Shown in pieces: positions 53,073 through 61,094 of a stretch of 64,000 bases of DNA; positions within the stretch are counted from its first letter, which is position 1; each line of letters begins with the position of its first letter. The translations under genes were made by a program, and so were the position numbers. The DNA is from JANQRZ01 sp965215165 (GTDB taxonomy: Bacteria > Bacteroidota > Rhodothermia > Rhodothermales > JANQRZ01): positions 496,001-560,000 of the forward strand of contig CBDCCX010000006.1 of assembly GCA_965215165.1 (NCBI GenBank), in the 5' to 3' direction. The notes under the pieces are model-generated. The model made no database searches. It was not told the DNA's origin and was given only the letters and a program-made list of their open reading frames with translations.

Positions 53073-53546
53073 ATGGGACTCCTCGATTTTCTCAAAGACG
53101 CTGGCGACGACCTCTTCGGCGGCAAGAAGGGCAACGAATCCGACGCCATCCGCGACAAGCTCAAGAAGGAGCTGGGTAGTAGCATCGACAACCTCGGCGT
53201 GATGTTCAAGGACGGCCGCGTTGAGCTGCACGGCACCGCCCGCTCGCGCGCCGCGCGGGAGAAGGCCGCCCTCATCGCGGGCAACGTCAAGGGCGTCACC
53301 TACGTCGACGACGACCACCTCAAGGTCGCCGGTGAGGAGGAGGCCAAGGCCCGCGCGACCACCGCTGCCGCGCCGAAGACGCAGTACTACACCATCGAGA
53401 GCGGCGACACGCTCTCGAAGGTCGCCGACCGCTTCTACGGCGACCCGCAGAAGTACCGCGCCCTCTTCGAGGCCAACAAGGAGGTGATCCAGGACCCGGA
53501 CAAGATCTACCCCGGCCAGAAGATCCGCATCCCGCAGGACGCCTAG
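53073..53546 (+). CDS. kbp: BON-LysM protein, potassium-binding Kbp (YgaU) homologue
   Basis: The 157-residue protein has the Kbp layout: start MGLLDFLKDAGDDLFGGKKG, a BON domain (about residues 25-95, VMFKDGRVELHGTARS, GNVKGVTYVDDDHLKV), and a LysM domain (about 107-155, YYTIESGDTLSKVADRFYG, YRALFEANKEVIQDPDKIYPG, ending IRIPQDA). Escherichia coli Kbp binds K+ in the cytoplasm; the similarity at both ends is strong. There is no signal peptide, consistent with a cytoplasmic protein despite LysM. A run of nine C lies in the leader at 53045-53053. Confidence 0.9.
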   Translation: MGLLDFLKDAGDDLFGGKKGNESDAIRDKLKKELGSSIDNLGVMFKDGRVELHGTARSRAAREKAALIAGNVKGVTYVDDDHLKVAGEEEAKARATTAAAPKTQYYTIESGDTLSKVADRFYGDPQKYRALFEANKEVIQDPDKIYPGQKIRIPQDA

Positions 53547-53617
53547 CCTCTGGCCCGATTCGGTCCCGCGCGGCGCTCCGATTCGTTGGGGCGCCGCGCT
53601 CCGTTTGGCTCGCTCCG

Positions 53618-54355
53618 ATGCCCCTCCCGTTCCCCGACCTACCGCCCGACGCTGAACTCCAAGCGAAGGCGCTCACCGTCCACGAGCGCTTGTGCGAGGC
53701 GTACGACTGCCCCATCGCGTTCTTCTCCGACAAGGACCCGCTCAGCGAGCTGGTCTCGGCGCTCCTCTCGCACCGCACCAAGAACCGCGACTCCGGCCGC
53801 GCCTACACCCAGCTCCGCGACCGCTTCCCAACGTGGGAGGCCGTCCGCGACGCGCCGACGGCCGAGGTCGAAGCCGCGATCTCGCCGTGCACGTGGCCCG
53901 AGCAGAAAGCCCCGCGCCTCCAGGCCGTGCTCCGCACCATCACCGAGGCGCGCGGCGGCGACCTGCACCTCGACTTCCTCGCCGGCCTCGCGGTGCCCGA
54001 GGCGCGGGCGTGGCTCGAGCAGATCAAGGGCGTCGGCCCGAAGACGAGCGCGGCGACGCTCCTCTTCAGCACGCTCCGCCGCCCGGCGATGCCGGTCGAC
54101 AGCCACCACCACCGCGTCGCCCAACGCCTCGGGCTGATCCCGGAGGCGATGCCGGTCGGTCCGGCGCACGACGCGCTCGCGGCTTTTGTCCCGCCGGAGT
54201 GGGACGCCCAGGCCGTCTACGACCACCACGAGGTGTTCATGCTCCACGGCCAGAAGTGCTGCTTCTGGAAGAACCCGGCGTGCGGCCGCTGCCCCGTGCT
54301 CGACCTCTGCCCGACGGGGCAGGCGCGGCTCAGCGGGGCGCGCGGCGGCGGATGA
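53618..54355 (+). CDS. Endonuclease III-family DNA glycosylase
   Basis: The 245-residue protein is an Nth-like HhH-GPD glycosylase/AP lyase. The helix-hairpin-helix LEQIKGVGPKTSAATLL carries the catalytic Lys, and the catalytic Asp is in MPVDSHHHRVAQRLGLI. The C-terminal [4Fe-4S] cluster has the perfect C-x6-C-x2-C-x5-C spacing in CFWKNPACGRCPVLDLC. It removes oxidised pyrimidines and nicks the abasic strand. It is longer at the N-terminus than the Escherichia coli enzyme. Its last 26 bases overlap a small convergent membrane-protein gene. Confidence 0.92.
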   Translation: MPLPFPDLPPDAELQAKALTVHERLCEAYDCPIAFFSDKDPLSELVSALLSHRTKNRDSGRAYTQLRDRFPTWEAVRDAPTAEVEAAISPCTWPEQKAPRLQAVLRTITEARGGDLHLDFLAGLAVPEARAWLEQIKGVGPKTSAATLLFSTLRRPAMPVDSHHHRVAQRLGLIPEAMPVGPAHDALAAFVPPEWDAQAVYDHHEVFMLHGQKCCFWKNPACGRCPVLDLCPTGQARLSGARGGG

Positions 54356-54500
54356 TTGCGGCGGCGCTGACGAGGACCGCGCCGAGCACGACTGAGGCCA
54401 GGGCGAAGCGCCCGACCTGCACGGCTTGTTGAAGCGCGTGGCCGAGGAAGAGGACCCCGCCGACGGCGGCGACGAGAGCGATGAGTCGGTTCGTATCCAT
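54330..54500 (-). CDS. 56-residue two-helix membrane protein
   Basis: An ATG at 54500 opens a 56-codon frame: MDTNRLIALVAAVGGVLFLG (first helix), HALQQAVQVGRF (amphipathic loop), ALASVVLGAVLVSAAAII (second helix) and a basic tail RRRAPR that should be cytoplasmic. The hydrophobic pattern and positive tail are typical of a real small membrane protein. Its 3' end overlaps the endonuclease III gene in the convergent direction. A MITE lies four bases upstream of its start codon, so its expression signals may come from that element. No family was recognised. Confidence 0.65.
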   Translation of the reverse strand: MDTNRLIALVAAVGGVLFLGHALQQAVQVGRFALASVVLGAVLVSAAAIIRRRAPR

Positions 54501-54503
54501 CGC

Positions 54504-54669
54504 TCAGAGACTGTTTGGATGTGCAGCGAGAAGGCGAGAGCGAGCGAGAAACGGCGGGCCGAGGCGCGCGAAGAAGGCGATGCGCCAGCATCGGCGATGC
54601 AGCGCCACGCGGGAGCGCCGCTTCGTAGCCGCTCGCAGCCTACGGTTGGGAATCCCAAACAGTCTCTCA
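54504..54669. mobile_element. MITE with 12-bp inverted ends and TCA target duplication
   Basis: GAGACTGTTTGG at 54507-54518 is repeated as its exact reverse complement at 54655-54666, bounding a 160-bp element without coding capacity. It is flanked by TCA at 54504-54506 and TCA at 54667-54669. GAGACTGTTTG-type ends with a 3-bp TNA duplication are known in the IS1031 group of the IS5 family, so mobilisation by such a transposase is likely. The right TCA is the complement of the TGA stop codon of the ykvA-like gene, which therefore kept its stop after insertion. Confidence 0.75.
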
Positions 54670-55095
54670 GACGATGCCGGAGGCGGGGAGGTGCTTCCGG
54701 TCCTCCCACGCGCGGTAGCGCTCGAGCTCGGCGTGGAGCGTCCGCAGCACGTAGCCGAGCACCGCCGCGTCGTCGAGGTAGCCGATCACCGGGATGAAGT
54801 CCGGGATCAGGTCGAGCGGGTTGAGGAAGTAGAGGACCGCGGCGACGATCAGCACGATAGCCTTGAGCGGGACGCGGCGGTACTCGCCGCCGAGCCACGC
54901 CCGCACCAAGCGCAGCAGCACCGGCAGGTCGGTGCGGATCTGCCCGATCTCGTCGCTGTGCTCGGCGATCTTGTCGTAGGCGTCGCGGACGACTTTGCGG
55001 ACGTGCTTCGGGCTGCGCGTGATGCGCTCGGCCTGGGCGCGGAAACGTTCGAAGCCGAGTGGCGGGTCGGTCGAGGGGGGCAGCGTGTCGGGCAT
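54667..55095 (-). CDS. YkvA-family (DUF1232) membrane protein
   Basis: The 142-residue protein has an N-terminal helical region (FRAQAERITRSPKHVRKVVRDAYDKI) and the DUF1232 core RRVPLKAIVLIVAAVLYFLNPLDLIPDFIPVIGYLDDAAVLGYVL, with its signature PLDLIPDFIPVIGYLDD. This family is membrane-associated and of unknown function. The start at 55095 (MPDTLPPSTD) is preferred to a longer Arg-rich frame that would overlap the divergent propeller gene. Its TGA stop coincides with the target duplication of the adjacent MITE. Confidence 0.9.
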   Translation of the reverse strand: MPDTLPPSTDPPLGFERFRAQAERITRSPKHVRKVVRDAYDKIAEHSDEIGQIRTDLPVLLRLVRAWLGGEYRRVPLKAIVLIVAAVLYFLNPLDLIPDFIPVIGYLDDAAVLGYVLRTLHAELERYRAWEDRKHLPASGIV

Positions 55096-55175
55096 CGGAA
55101 GACGGGGCGGTCGGAAGTGGGGCGGCGGTCCTATGTTTCGGGAGACCCGCCGCCAAGATACACGCGCCCACCGCC

Positions 55176-58133
55176 ATGCTCCGCCGCCTCCTGCTCGCCC
55201 TCGCGCTCGCCGCGCCGGCCGCCGCACAGCCCGTCGTGCAACCCACCGCCGACCGCGCCGAGACCGCGCCGAACCCCGTTGCCCCGACGCCCGCCGCCGA
55301 GCGCCTCGCCGGCTTCGAGGCCCGCGCGGCGCTCGCCGACCGCTCGCTCCTGTCGAACGTCGCCTTCCGCAGCATCGGCCCGGCGGTGATGAGCGGGCGC
55401 GTCACCGACGTCGACGTCTCGCCGACCGACCCGGCGACCTTCTACGTCGCCTACGCCTCGGGCGGGCTGTGGCGCACCACGAGCGGCGGCGCGTCCTTCG
55501 AGCCGCTCTTCGACGACCAGGCCGCGATGACCCTCGGCGACATCGCCGTCGACTGGCGCGACGCGGAGGGCGACGGCGTGACGATCTGGGCCGGCACCGG
55601 CGAGAACAACTCGAGCCGCTCGTCCTACGCCGGCACCGGGGTCTACAAGTCCACCGACGGCGGCCGGGCGTGGCAGCACCTCGGCCTCGGCGAGACCCAC
55701 CACACCGGCCGCATCGTCCTGCACCCCGACGACCCGGAGACGGCGTGGGTCGCGGCGCTCGGCCCGCTCTACTCGCCCGGCCCGGACCGGGGCGTCTACA
55801 AGACCACCGACGGCGGCCGGACCTGGACGCAGACGCTCTTCGTGAACGACGACACCGGCATCGTCGACCTCGTCCTCGACCCTCAGCGCCCGGACGTGCT
55901 CTGGGCCGCGGCGTGGGAGCGGACGCGCCGCGCGTGGGACTTCACCGAGGCCGGCGACGGCTCGGGCATCTACAAGAGCACCGACGGCGGCGCGACCTGG
56001 GACCTGCTCACGACCGAGGGCAGCGGCTTCCCGACGGGCGCGGCCGTCGGGCGGATCGGGCTCGCCGTGTACCCCGGTAACGGAGAGACCATCTTCGCCT
56101 CGCTCGACAACCAGAGCCGGCGGCCCGAGGAGCCGGACGACGACGCCCCAGCGCTCACGAAAGAGGCGCTCCGCACGATGAGCCGCACGGCCTTCCTGGC
56201 GCTCGCCGAGGACGCGCTCACCGACTACCTCGACCGCAACGGCTTCCCGCTCTCGTACACCGCCGAGTCGCTCCTCGAGATGGTGAGCGAGGGCACGCTG
56301 GAGCCGGTCGCCCTGGTCGAGTACCTCGAGGACGCCAACCGGCAGCTCTTCGACACGCCCGTCGTCGGGGCCGAGGTCTACCGCTCCGACGACGGCGGCC
56401 GGACGTGGAGCCGCACCCACGCCGACCACCTCGACGACCTGTTCTTTTCCTACGGCTACTACTTCGGCGAAGTCCGCGTCGCGCCCGGCGACCCGGACCG
56501 GCTCTACCTCCTCGGCGTCCCGCTCCTCGCCTCCAGCGACGGCGGCGCGACGTGGGCCTCCCTCAGCCAGGAGCACGTCCACGCCGACCACCACGCGCTC
56601 TTCGTCAACCCGAACCGACCGGGCCACCTGGTCAGCGGCAACGACGGCGGGGTCAACGTCTCGTTCGACAACGGGCAGTCGTGGTTCAAGGCCAACAGCC
56701 CGGCCGTCGGGCAGTTCTACACCGTGGCCGTAGACGACCGGGATCCCTACCACGTCTACGGCGGCTTGCAGGACAACGGCGTGTGGGCCGGGCCGCACAC
56801 CCACACGCCCGGCCCCGGCTGGCGCGCCTCGGGCGACTACGACTGGGACTGGATCATGGGCGGCGACGGGATGCAGATCGCCGTCGACACGCGGACCAAC
56901 AACACCGTCTACACCGGCTTCCAGTTCGGCAACTACTTCCGGCTTGACCGCCCCGCGCCGGGGGCCGACTACGAGCGGACCCGCATTACCCCAAGCCACG
57001 ACCTCGGCGAGCGCCCGCTCCGCTTCAACTGGCAGACGCCGGTCGCGCTCTCGCGCCACAACCAGGACATCCTCTACCTCGGGTCGCAGCGCCTGCACCG
57101 CTCGCTCGACCGGGGCGAGACGTGGCAAGCGGTCTCGGGCGACCTCACGCGCGGCGGGCGTCGGGGCGACGTGCCCTACGGCGCGCTGACCTCCATCGCC
57201 GAGTCGCCGCTCCGGTTCGGGCTCCTCGTGGTGGGGAGCGACGACGGGCTGGTCCACGTCACCGAGGACGGCGGGCACGGGTGGGCCGATGTCTCGGCCG
57301 GCCTGCCGCCGGACCTCTGGGTGAGCCGGGTCGTCGCCTCGCAGCACGACATGGCCCGGCTCTACGTCGCGCTCAACGGCTACCGCTGGGACCACTTCGA
57401 GGCGCACGTCTACCGCTCCGATGACCTCGGCCGGACGTGGCAACGCCTCGGGACCGATCTCCCGGCCGAGCCGGTGAACGTGATCGTCGAGGACCCAGAG
57501 AATCCCGATCTCCTCTTCGTCGGTACCGACCACGGGCTCTACGCGAGCCTCGACGGCGGCGCGTCGTTCATGACGATGATGGGCGAGCGCACCGAGGGCG
57601 GGCTGCCGAACGCGCCGGTCCACGACGCCGTAGTCCATGCGGGTGCGCGCGACCTGGTGGTCGGCACCCACGGCCGGTCGATCTGGACCGTAGGCCTGGA
57701 GCACGTCGAGGCGCTAACGCCGGCGGTGGTGGCGGGCGGGCTGCGGGTGTTCGAGCTCGAGCCGGTGCAGCACGCGGAGGACTGGGGCAGCCGGGGCTGG
57801 GCGTGGGACGAGCCGACGGTGCCCGAGTCCGCAGTCACCTACTTCGCGCCCGCCGCCGGTCAGGCCACCGTGACGGTGACCGACTCCGCCGGCACGCTCG
57901 TGTGGGCCGGCTTCGACGAGGCCGAGCGCGGGCTGAACGTCGTCGCCTACGACCTGACCGTCGACCCCGACGAGGTCCGCGAGGGCAACGAGCGCGCCGA
58001 CGACGGCCGAGTGTATCTCATCCCTGGTCTCTACACGGTCACGGTCTCGCTCGGAAGTGAGACGGCAGGTGAGACATTGTCCATCGAAGCAGACAAGGCA
58101 GCGCCCACGCGAGAACGGAAGAAGATACCATAG
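55176..58133 (+). CDS. Secreted VPS10/BNR-type beta-propeller protein
   Basis: The 985-residue product has a signal peptide (MLRRLLLALALAAPAAAQ) and a long sortilin/VPS10-like propeller region. Asp-box motifs of the S/T-x-D-G-G-x-x-W type recur at least seven times (STDGGRAW, TTDGGRTW, STDGGATW, SDDGGRTW, SSDGGATW, EDGGHGW, SDDLGRTW). Diagnostic segments include RSIGPAVMSGRVTDVDVSP and VYGGLQDNGVW, both typical of 'glycosyl hydrolase'-annotated exported propellers in Bacteroidota. The C-terminal ~200 residues add a beta-sandwich (YFAPAAGQATVTVTD). Enzymatic function is unproven; no T9SS domain is visible. A low-GC 192-bp gap follows with nothing recognisable. Confidence 0.87.
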   Translation: MLRRLLLALALAAPAAAQPVVQPTADRAETAPNPVAPTPAAERLAGFEARAALADRSLLSNVAFRSIGPAVMSGRVTDVDVSPTDPATFYVAYASGGLWRTTSGGASFEPLFDDQAAMTLGDIAVDWRDAEGDGVTIWAGTGENNSSRSSYAGTGVYKSTDGGRAWQHLGLGETHHTGRIVLHPDDPETAWVAALGPLYSPGPDRGVYKTTDGGRTWTQTLFVNDDTGIVDLVLDPQRPDVLWAAAWERTRRAWDFTEAGDGSGIYKSTDGGATWDLLTTEGSGFPTGAAVGRIGLAVYPGNGETIFASLDNQSRRPEEPDDDAPALTKEALRTMSRTAFLALAEDALTDYLDRNGFPLSYTAESLLEMVSEGTLEPVALVEYLEDANRQLFDTPVVGAEVYRSDDGGRTWSRTHADHLDDLFFSYGYYFGEVRVAPGDPDRLYLLGVPLLASSDGGATWASLSQEHVHADHHALFVNPNRPGHLVSGNDGGVNVSFDNGQSWFKANSPAVGQFYTVAVDDRDPYHVYGGLQDNGVWAGPHTHTPGPGWRASGDYDWDWIMGGDGMQIAVDTRTNNTVYTGFQFGNYFRLDRPAPGADYERTRITPSHDLGERPLRFNWQTPVALSRHNQDILYLGSQRLHRSLDRGETWQAVSGDLTRGGRRGDVPYGALTSIAESPLRFGLLVVGSDDGLVHVTEDGGHGWADVSAGLPPDLWVSRVVASQHDMARLYVALNGYRWDHFEAHVYRSDDLGRTWQRLGTDLPAEPVNVIVEDPENPDLLFVGTDHGLYASLDGGASFMTMMGERTEGGLPNAPVHDAVVHAGARDLVVGTHGRSIWTVGLEHVEALTPAVVAGGLRVFELEPVQHAEDWGSRGWAWDEPTVPESAVTYFAPAAGQATVTVTDSAGTLVWAGFDEAERGLNVVAYDLTVDPDEVREGNERADDGRVYLIPGLYTVTVSLGSETAGETLSIEADKAAPTRERKKIP

Positions 58134-58325
58134 ACAACTGTTAACAATGGAAATGCAGATAAAATGAAGCGATGGAGAGATTTTTGAGCTATCCTTGTGC
58201 AGAGGTTAAGCAAGCGAGCATAGTGTGCTATTCAGGTGACTACGTCCGCACTTAACAGACTGTGGCATGCTTCTCTTGGCACTGCCGCTCGAACAACCGA
58301 TCCCTACCATTCGAAAGGTTGACCA

Positions 58326-58988
58326 ATGTCCTACTCCCGACCTCTCCACAGAAGCTCGCGCGTCCAGCACTTCGGTGCCGGGGCCGCCGCCTCGTTCCTC
58401 CTCCTCACGTTCCTGCTCGGCTTCATCGGGTGCGACCGTGAGCTCGCCGAGCGCGACGAGCGCGGCGTGGACATCGAGGTGGATGTCCGTCCCGCCCCGT
58501 GTGACAGCACCCGCTACGACGAACCGCCCGTCTCGGAGCGCCGCGAGGTGGACCCGAGTGGCAACGTCCGGGTCAAGGTGACGGTGCGGACCTGCTGCTG
58601 CTGCTGCGGCGACGGGATCAGCGGCCGCACGGGCTACGTCCCGCCCTCGCCGATCACCGGCACCGGCCCCGGCGGCCCGCCCTCCACGATCACGCCGCCG
58701 AGCGTCGTGCCGCCCGCCGACCTTCCGCCGATCGCCGCGCTCACGCCCGTGCCGCCTGCTGCGCCGGCCCCGCCGCTCCAGGTCACCCCGCCCGTCGCGG
58801 GCGCCTTCCCCGGCGGCGTTCCCGGCCCGCCCATCGCGCCTCCGGCGCAGGCGGGCCTCCCGTGGTGGCTCGGTCTGCTCGGCGCGCCGCTGCTCGTGCT
58901 CACCCTCGACAACGACATGCCCGACGGCGTGATCTGCGGCGACGACTCCGGCCTGCCGACCGGCCCGGACCGCCCGCGCTGCAACTGA
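58326..58988 (+). CDS. Lipoprotein with penta-Cys motif and Pro-rich linker, unknown
   Basis: The 220-residue product has a hydrophobic N-terminal segment with a lipobox-like end (FLLLTFLLGFIGC) after a 17-residue polar lead. It continues with an acidic stretch, then VRTCCCCCGDGISG with five consecutive Cys, a 70-residue Pro/Gly-rich linker (PPSTITPPSVVPPADLPP-like), a short hydrophobic helix (GLPWWLGLLGAPLLVLTL) and a polar Cys-containing tail (GVICGDDSG, PRCN). I recognise no family. The layout suggests an envelope protein spanning the periplasm. It is an orphan between the propeller and B12 genes. Confidence 0.65.
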   Translation: MSYSRPLHRSSRVQHFGAGAAASFLLLTFLLGFIGCDRELAERDERGVDIEVDVRPAPCDSTRYDEPPVSERREVDPSGNVRVKVTVRTCCCCCGDGISGRTGYVPPSPITGTGPGGPPSTITPPSVVPPADLPPIAALTPVPPAAPAPPLQVTPPVAGAFPGGVPGPPIAPPAQAGLPWWLGLLGAPLLVLTLDNDMPDGVICGDDSGLPTGPDRPRCN

Positions 58989-59037
58989 TCGGCGCTGCGA
59001 CTGATCGGCGTTCCCGCCCGTCCCCTTTGGCCCGGCC

Positions 59038-59619
59038 TCAGTCCGTCTGAGTCTGGGCTTTTCTGTCTACGGGAATCCACTCCGCCTCGGCCACCCCGGC
59101 GCGCCGGTTGACCCAGCGGGCGAGCACGAAGAGCAGGTCCGAGAGCCGGTTGAGGTAGCGCGCGGCGTGCTCGCTGACCGGCTCCTCCGCGGCTAGCTCG
59201 ACGGTGTGGCGCTCGGCGCGGCGGGCGACGGTGCGGGCGACGTGGAGCGCGGCTCCGGCAGGCGATCCGCTCGGGAGGATGAAGTGCTTCAGCGCGGGCA
59301 GGTCCTCCTCGAGCGCGTCGATCTCCCGCTCCAGCCGGTCCACGTGCTCCTGCTCCAGCCGGGGCACCGGGTATTTCGTCTCTGCGGGCGCGGCCAGGTC
59401 GCCGCCGAGGACGAACAGCTCCTGCTGGAGACGGCCCAGGAGGGCGTCGGCGCGGTCGAAGCCGGGGGCACCGACGCCGAGCGCGCGGACGAGGCCGAGG
59501 GCGGCGTTGGCTTCGTCGACGGTGCCGTAGGCCGTGATGCGCGGGTGGGTCTTGGCGACGCGGTCGCCGCCGAAGAGGGCGGTCGTGCCGGCGTCGCCGG
59601 TGCGGGTGTAGACTTTCAT
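59038..59619 (-). CDS. ATP:cob(I)alamin adenosyltransferase (PduO type)
   Basis: The 193-residue enzyme attaches the 5'-deoxyadenosyl group to cob(I)alamin, making coenzyme B12. The PduO family start KVYTRTGDAGTTALFGGDRVAK binds ATP, and YGTVDEANAALGLVRAL, FILPSGSPAGAALHVARTVARRAER and RYLNRLSDLLFVLARWVN are conserved. The ATG at 59619 starts right at the family N-terminus. An ABC ATPase of the B12/siderophore type lies upstream in the same direction, 88 bp away, suggesting a cobalamin uptake-activation unit. Confidence 0.93.
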   Translation of the reverse strand: MKVYTRTGDAGTTALFGGDRVAKTHPRITAYGTVDEANAALGLVRALGVGAPGFDRADALLGRLQQELFVLGGDLAAPAETKYPVPRLEQEHVDRLEREIDALEEDLPALKHFILPSGSPAGAALHVARTVARRAERHTVELAAEEPVSEHAARYLNRLSDLLFVLARWVNRRAGVAEAEWIPVDRKAQTQTD

Positions 59620-59624
59620 GGGGT

Positions 59625-59704
59625 TGCTAGTTTGCAGTCTCTGGTTTCTAGGTAGGCGAGAGGATCGTGTGTGCCCAACTAGAAACCAGAAACCAGGAAC
59701 GGAA
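59625..59704. repeat. Word-repeat hairpin, family B copy 2
   Basis: The arms CTAGTTTGCAGTCTCTGGTT (left) and CTAGAAACCAGAAACCAGGA (right) pair over at least 12 perfect bases with partial extension. The right arm shares CCAGAAACCAGGAAC with the hairpin at 52935-53006. It fills the gap between the adenosyltransferase and ABC ATPase genes. Confidence 0.6.
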
Positions 59705-59707
59705 AAC

Positions 59708-60478
59708 TCAAACGGGCGCGAGGTAACGAATCTCGAGCGCCCCATCTGGTGAGTCGAGCAGGTCGGCCTCCATGCGGAACACGTCGCGGAGGAGGGCGGA
59801 CGTGAGCACGTCGCGCGGTGGGCCGTCGGCGACCAGGCGGCCGGCGTCGAGCACGAGGAGCCGGTCGGCGTAGCGGGCGGCGAAGGCGAGGTCGTGGAAC
59901 GCGGCGGCGACGGTGCGGCGGGGGGCAAGAGTCGCCACGCGGTCCATCCCCCCGAACTGGTGGTGCACGTCGAGGTGCGCCGTCGGCTCGTCGAGCAGGA
60001 GAACGCCCGCCTCCTGGGCGAGGGCCTGGGCAAGCTGGACGCGCTGCTGCTCGCCGCCGGAGAGCGTGCCGAGCGAGCGCCCGGCGAAGCCGCCGAGGTC
60101 GAGCTCGGCGAGCGCAGCCTCCGCCAGGGCGCGGTCGGCAGCGGCGAAGCCTTCGAGCCAGCCCCGGTGCGGCGAGCGCCCGAGCAGCACGAACTCCTCG
60201 ACCGTGAAGTCGAACGCGAGCGCCGGACGCTGCCGGACGAACGCGAGCCGCCGCGCCAGGTCACGTGGGGTCCACGCCCGCACCGGCCGGCCGTCGAGTG
60301 CGAGCGTCCCGGTGTGCGGCAGCAGCCCGCCGAGCGCGCGCAGCAGCGTCGTCTTCCCACTCCCGTTCGGCCCGACGAGCGCCACCCACTCGCCGGGTTC
60401 GACGGTGAAGCGCAGGCCGTGGAGGACGGGGCGACCGCCGAGGGCCACGCCCAGGTCGTCGGCGCTGAAAACGGACAT
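59708..60478 (-). CDS. ABC transporter ATPase, heme/B12/siderophore-import type
   Basis: The 256-residue ATPase has Walker A LVGPNGSGKTTLLRALGG, the signature LSGGEQQRVQLAQAL, Walker B GVLLLDEPTAHLDVHHQ and the H-loop His in AAFHDLAFAARYADRL. The sequence around these motifs (LAFDFTVEEFVLLGRSPH) is typical of BtuD/FhuC/HmuV ATPases driving uptake of iron chelates, heme or vitamin B12. The adjacent adenosyltransferase favours B12. No permease or binding-protein gene is next to it, and the 72-bp upstream gap is too short for a cobalamin riboswitch. Confidence 0.88.
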   Translation of the reverse strand: MSVFSADDLGVALGGRPVLHGLRFTVEPGEWVALVGPNGSGKTTLLRALGGLLPHTGTLALDGRPVRAWTPRDLARRLAFVRQRPALAFDFTVEEFVLLGRSPHRGWLEGFAAADRALAEAALAELDLGGFAGRSLGTLSGGEQQRVQLAQALAQEAGVLLLDEPTAHLDVHHQFGGMDRVATLAPRRTVAAAFHDLAFAARYADRLLVLDAGRLVADGPPRDVLTSALLRDVFRMEADLLDSPDGALEIRYLAPV

Positions 60479-60550
60479 GGGGAGGAGGACGAGGAGGGGA
60501 ACCGGAGGCGCGTCGCGTCGGTGCATCGCCGCCCACCGCCGCCGCGCCCG

Positions 60551-61042
60551 ATGATACGACTGCCGATCGCTCTCTCTGCCGTGCTCGCCCTGCTGCTCGT
60601 CGCCCTGCCGGGCTGCGACACCGTCGAAGGGCAGGACCTGTTCTTCGAGCAGTCCGAGCTAGACCCGCGAGGATTCACCGAGACCGGAGAAGACGGCGAG
60701 GTGGTCAGCGAGGACCCCGACGACTGGCGCGTCGCCCCCTTCTTCGCCAACCAAGTTGACGTGCGGCCCGCCTCGCCGAACCCCGTCGCCCGCAACGGCC
60801 TCGTCACGCTCACCGTGCAGGACATTTTTGGCACCTTCACGGGGGAGCTCAGACTCAGCGGCATCGGCGACGGGCGTCAGTTCGTGTTGCTGGACGAAGA
60901 TGCCGGCCCGGACTTCTACACGTTCACCTTCAATCCCACGCGCCTCCGAATCAGCAGCGGCGAGGGGCCTCGGCTCTACCGCGTTCGGGTCCTCGACAGC
61001 CAGAGCCGGATCGTCACCTACGGCGATATCCTCGTACAGTGA
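60551..61042 (+). CDS. Small lipoprotein, unknown
   Basis: The 163-residue product starts with a lipoprotein signal (MIRLPIALSAVLALLLVALPGC). An acidic segment follows (TGEDGEVVSEDPDDW) and then a beta-sandwich-like module of about 90 residues (PASPNPVARNGLVTLTV, SGEGPRLYRVRVLDSQSRIVTYGDILVQ) reminiscent of the Ig-like part of T9SS sorting domains (PNPVA ... LYRVRVLD). It may be a lipid-anchored protein using a related fold. Family is unknown. It diverges from the ABC ATPase gene. Confidence 0.72.
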   Translation: MIRLPIALSAVLALLLVALPGCDTVEGQDLFFEQSELDPRGFTETGEDGEVVSEDPDDWRVAPFFANQVDVRPASPNPVARNGLVTLTVQDIFGTFTGELRLSGIGDGRQFVLLDEDAGPDFYTFTFNPTRLRISSGEGPRLYRVRVLDSQSRIVTYGDILVQ

Positions 61043-61094
61043 GGCGTGTTGTGTGCTCCGCCTCGCGGGAGTACCTAGTCTCACGCACCACGTT

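Noticed and set aside
55131..57704. An 857-codon minus-strand open frame opposite the propeller gene
   Set aside because: The translation is Arg/Val/Glu-rich without motifs, while the plus-strand frame has a signal peptide and repeated Asp boxes.
60479..60550. Cobalamin riboswitch before the B12-type ATPase gene
   Set aside because: The gap of 72 bp is too short for the ~200-nt aptamer, and no B12-box-like sequence was seen.
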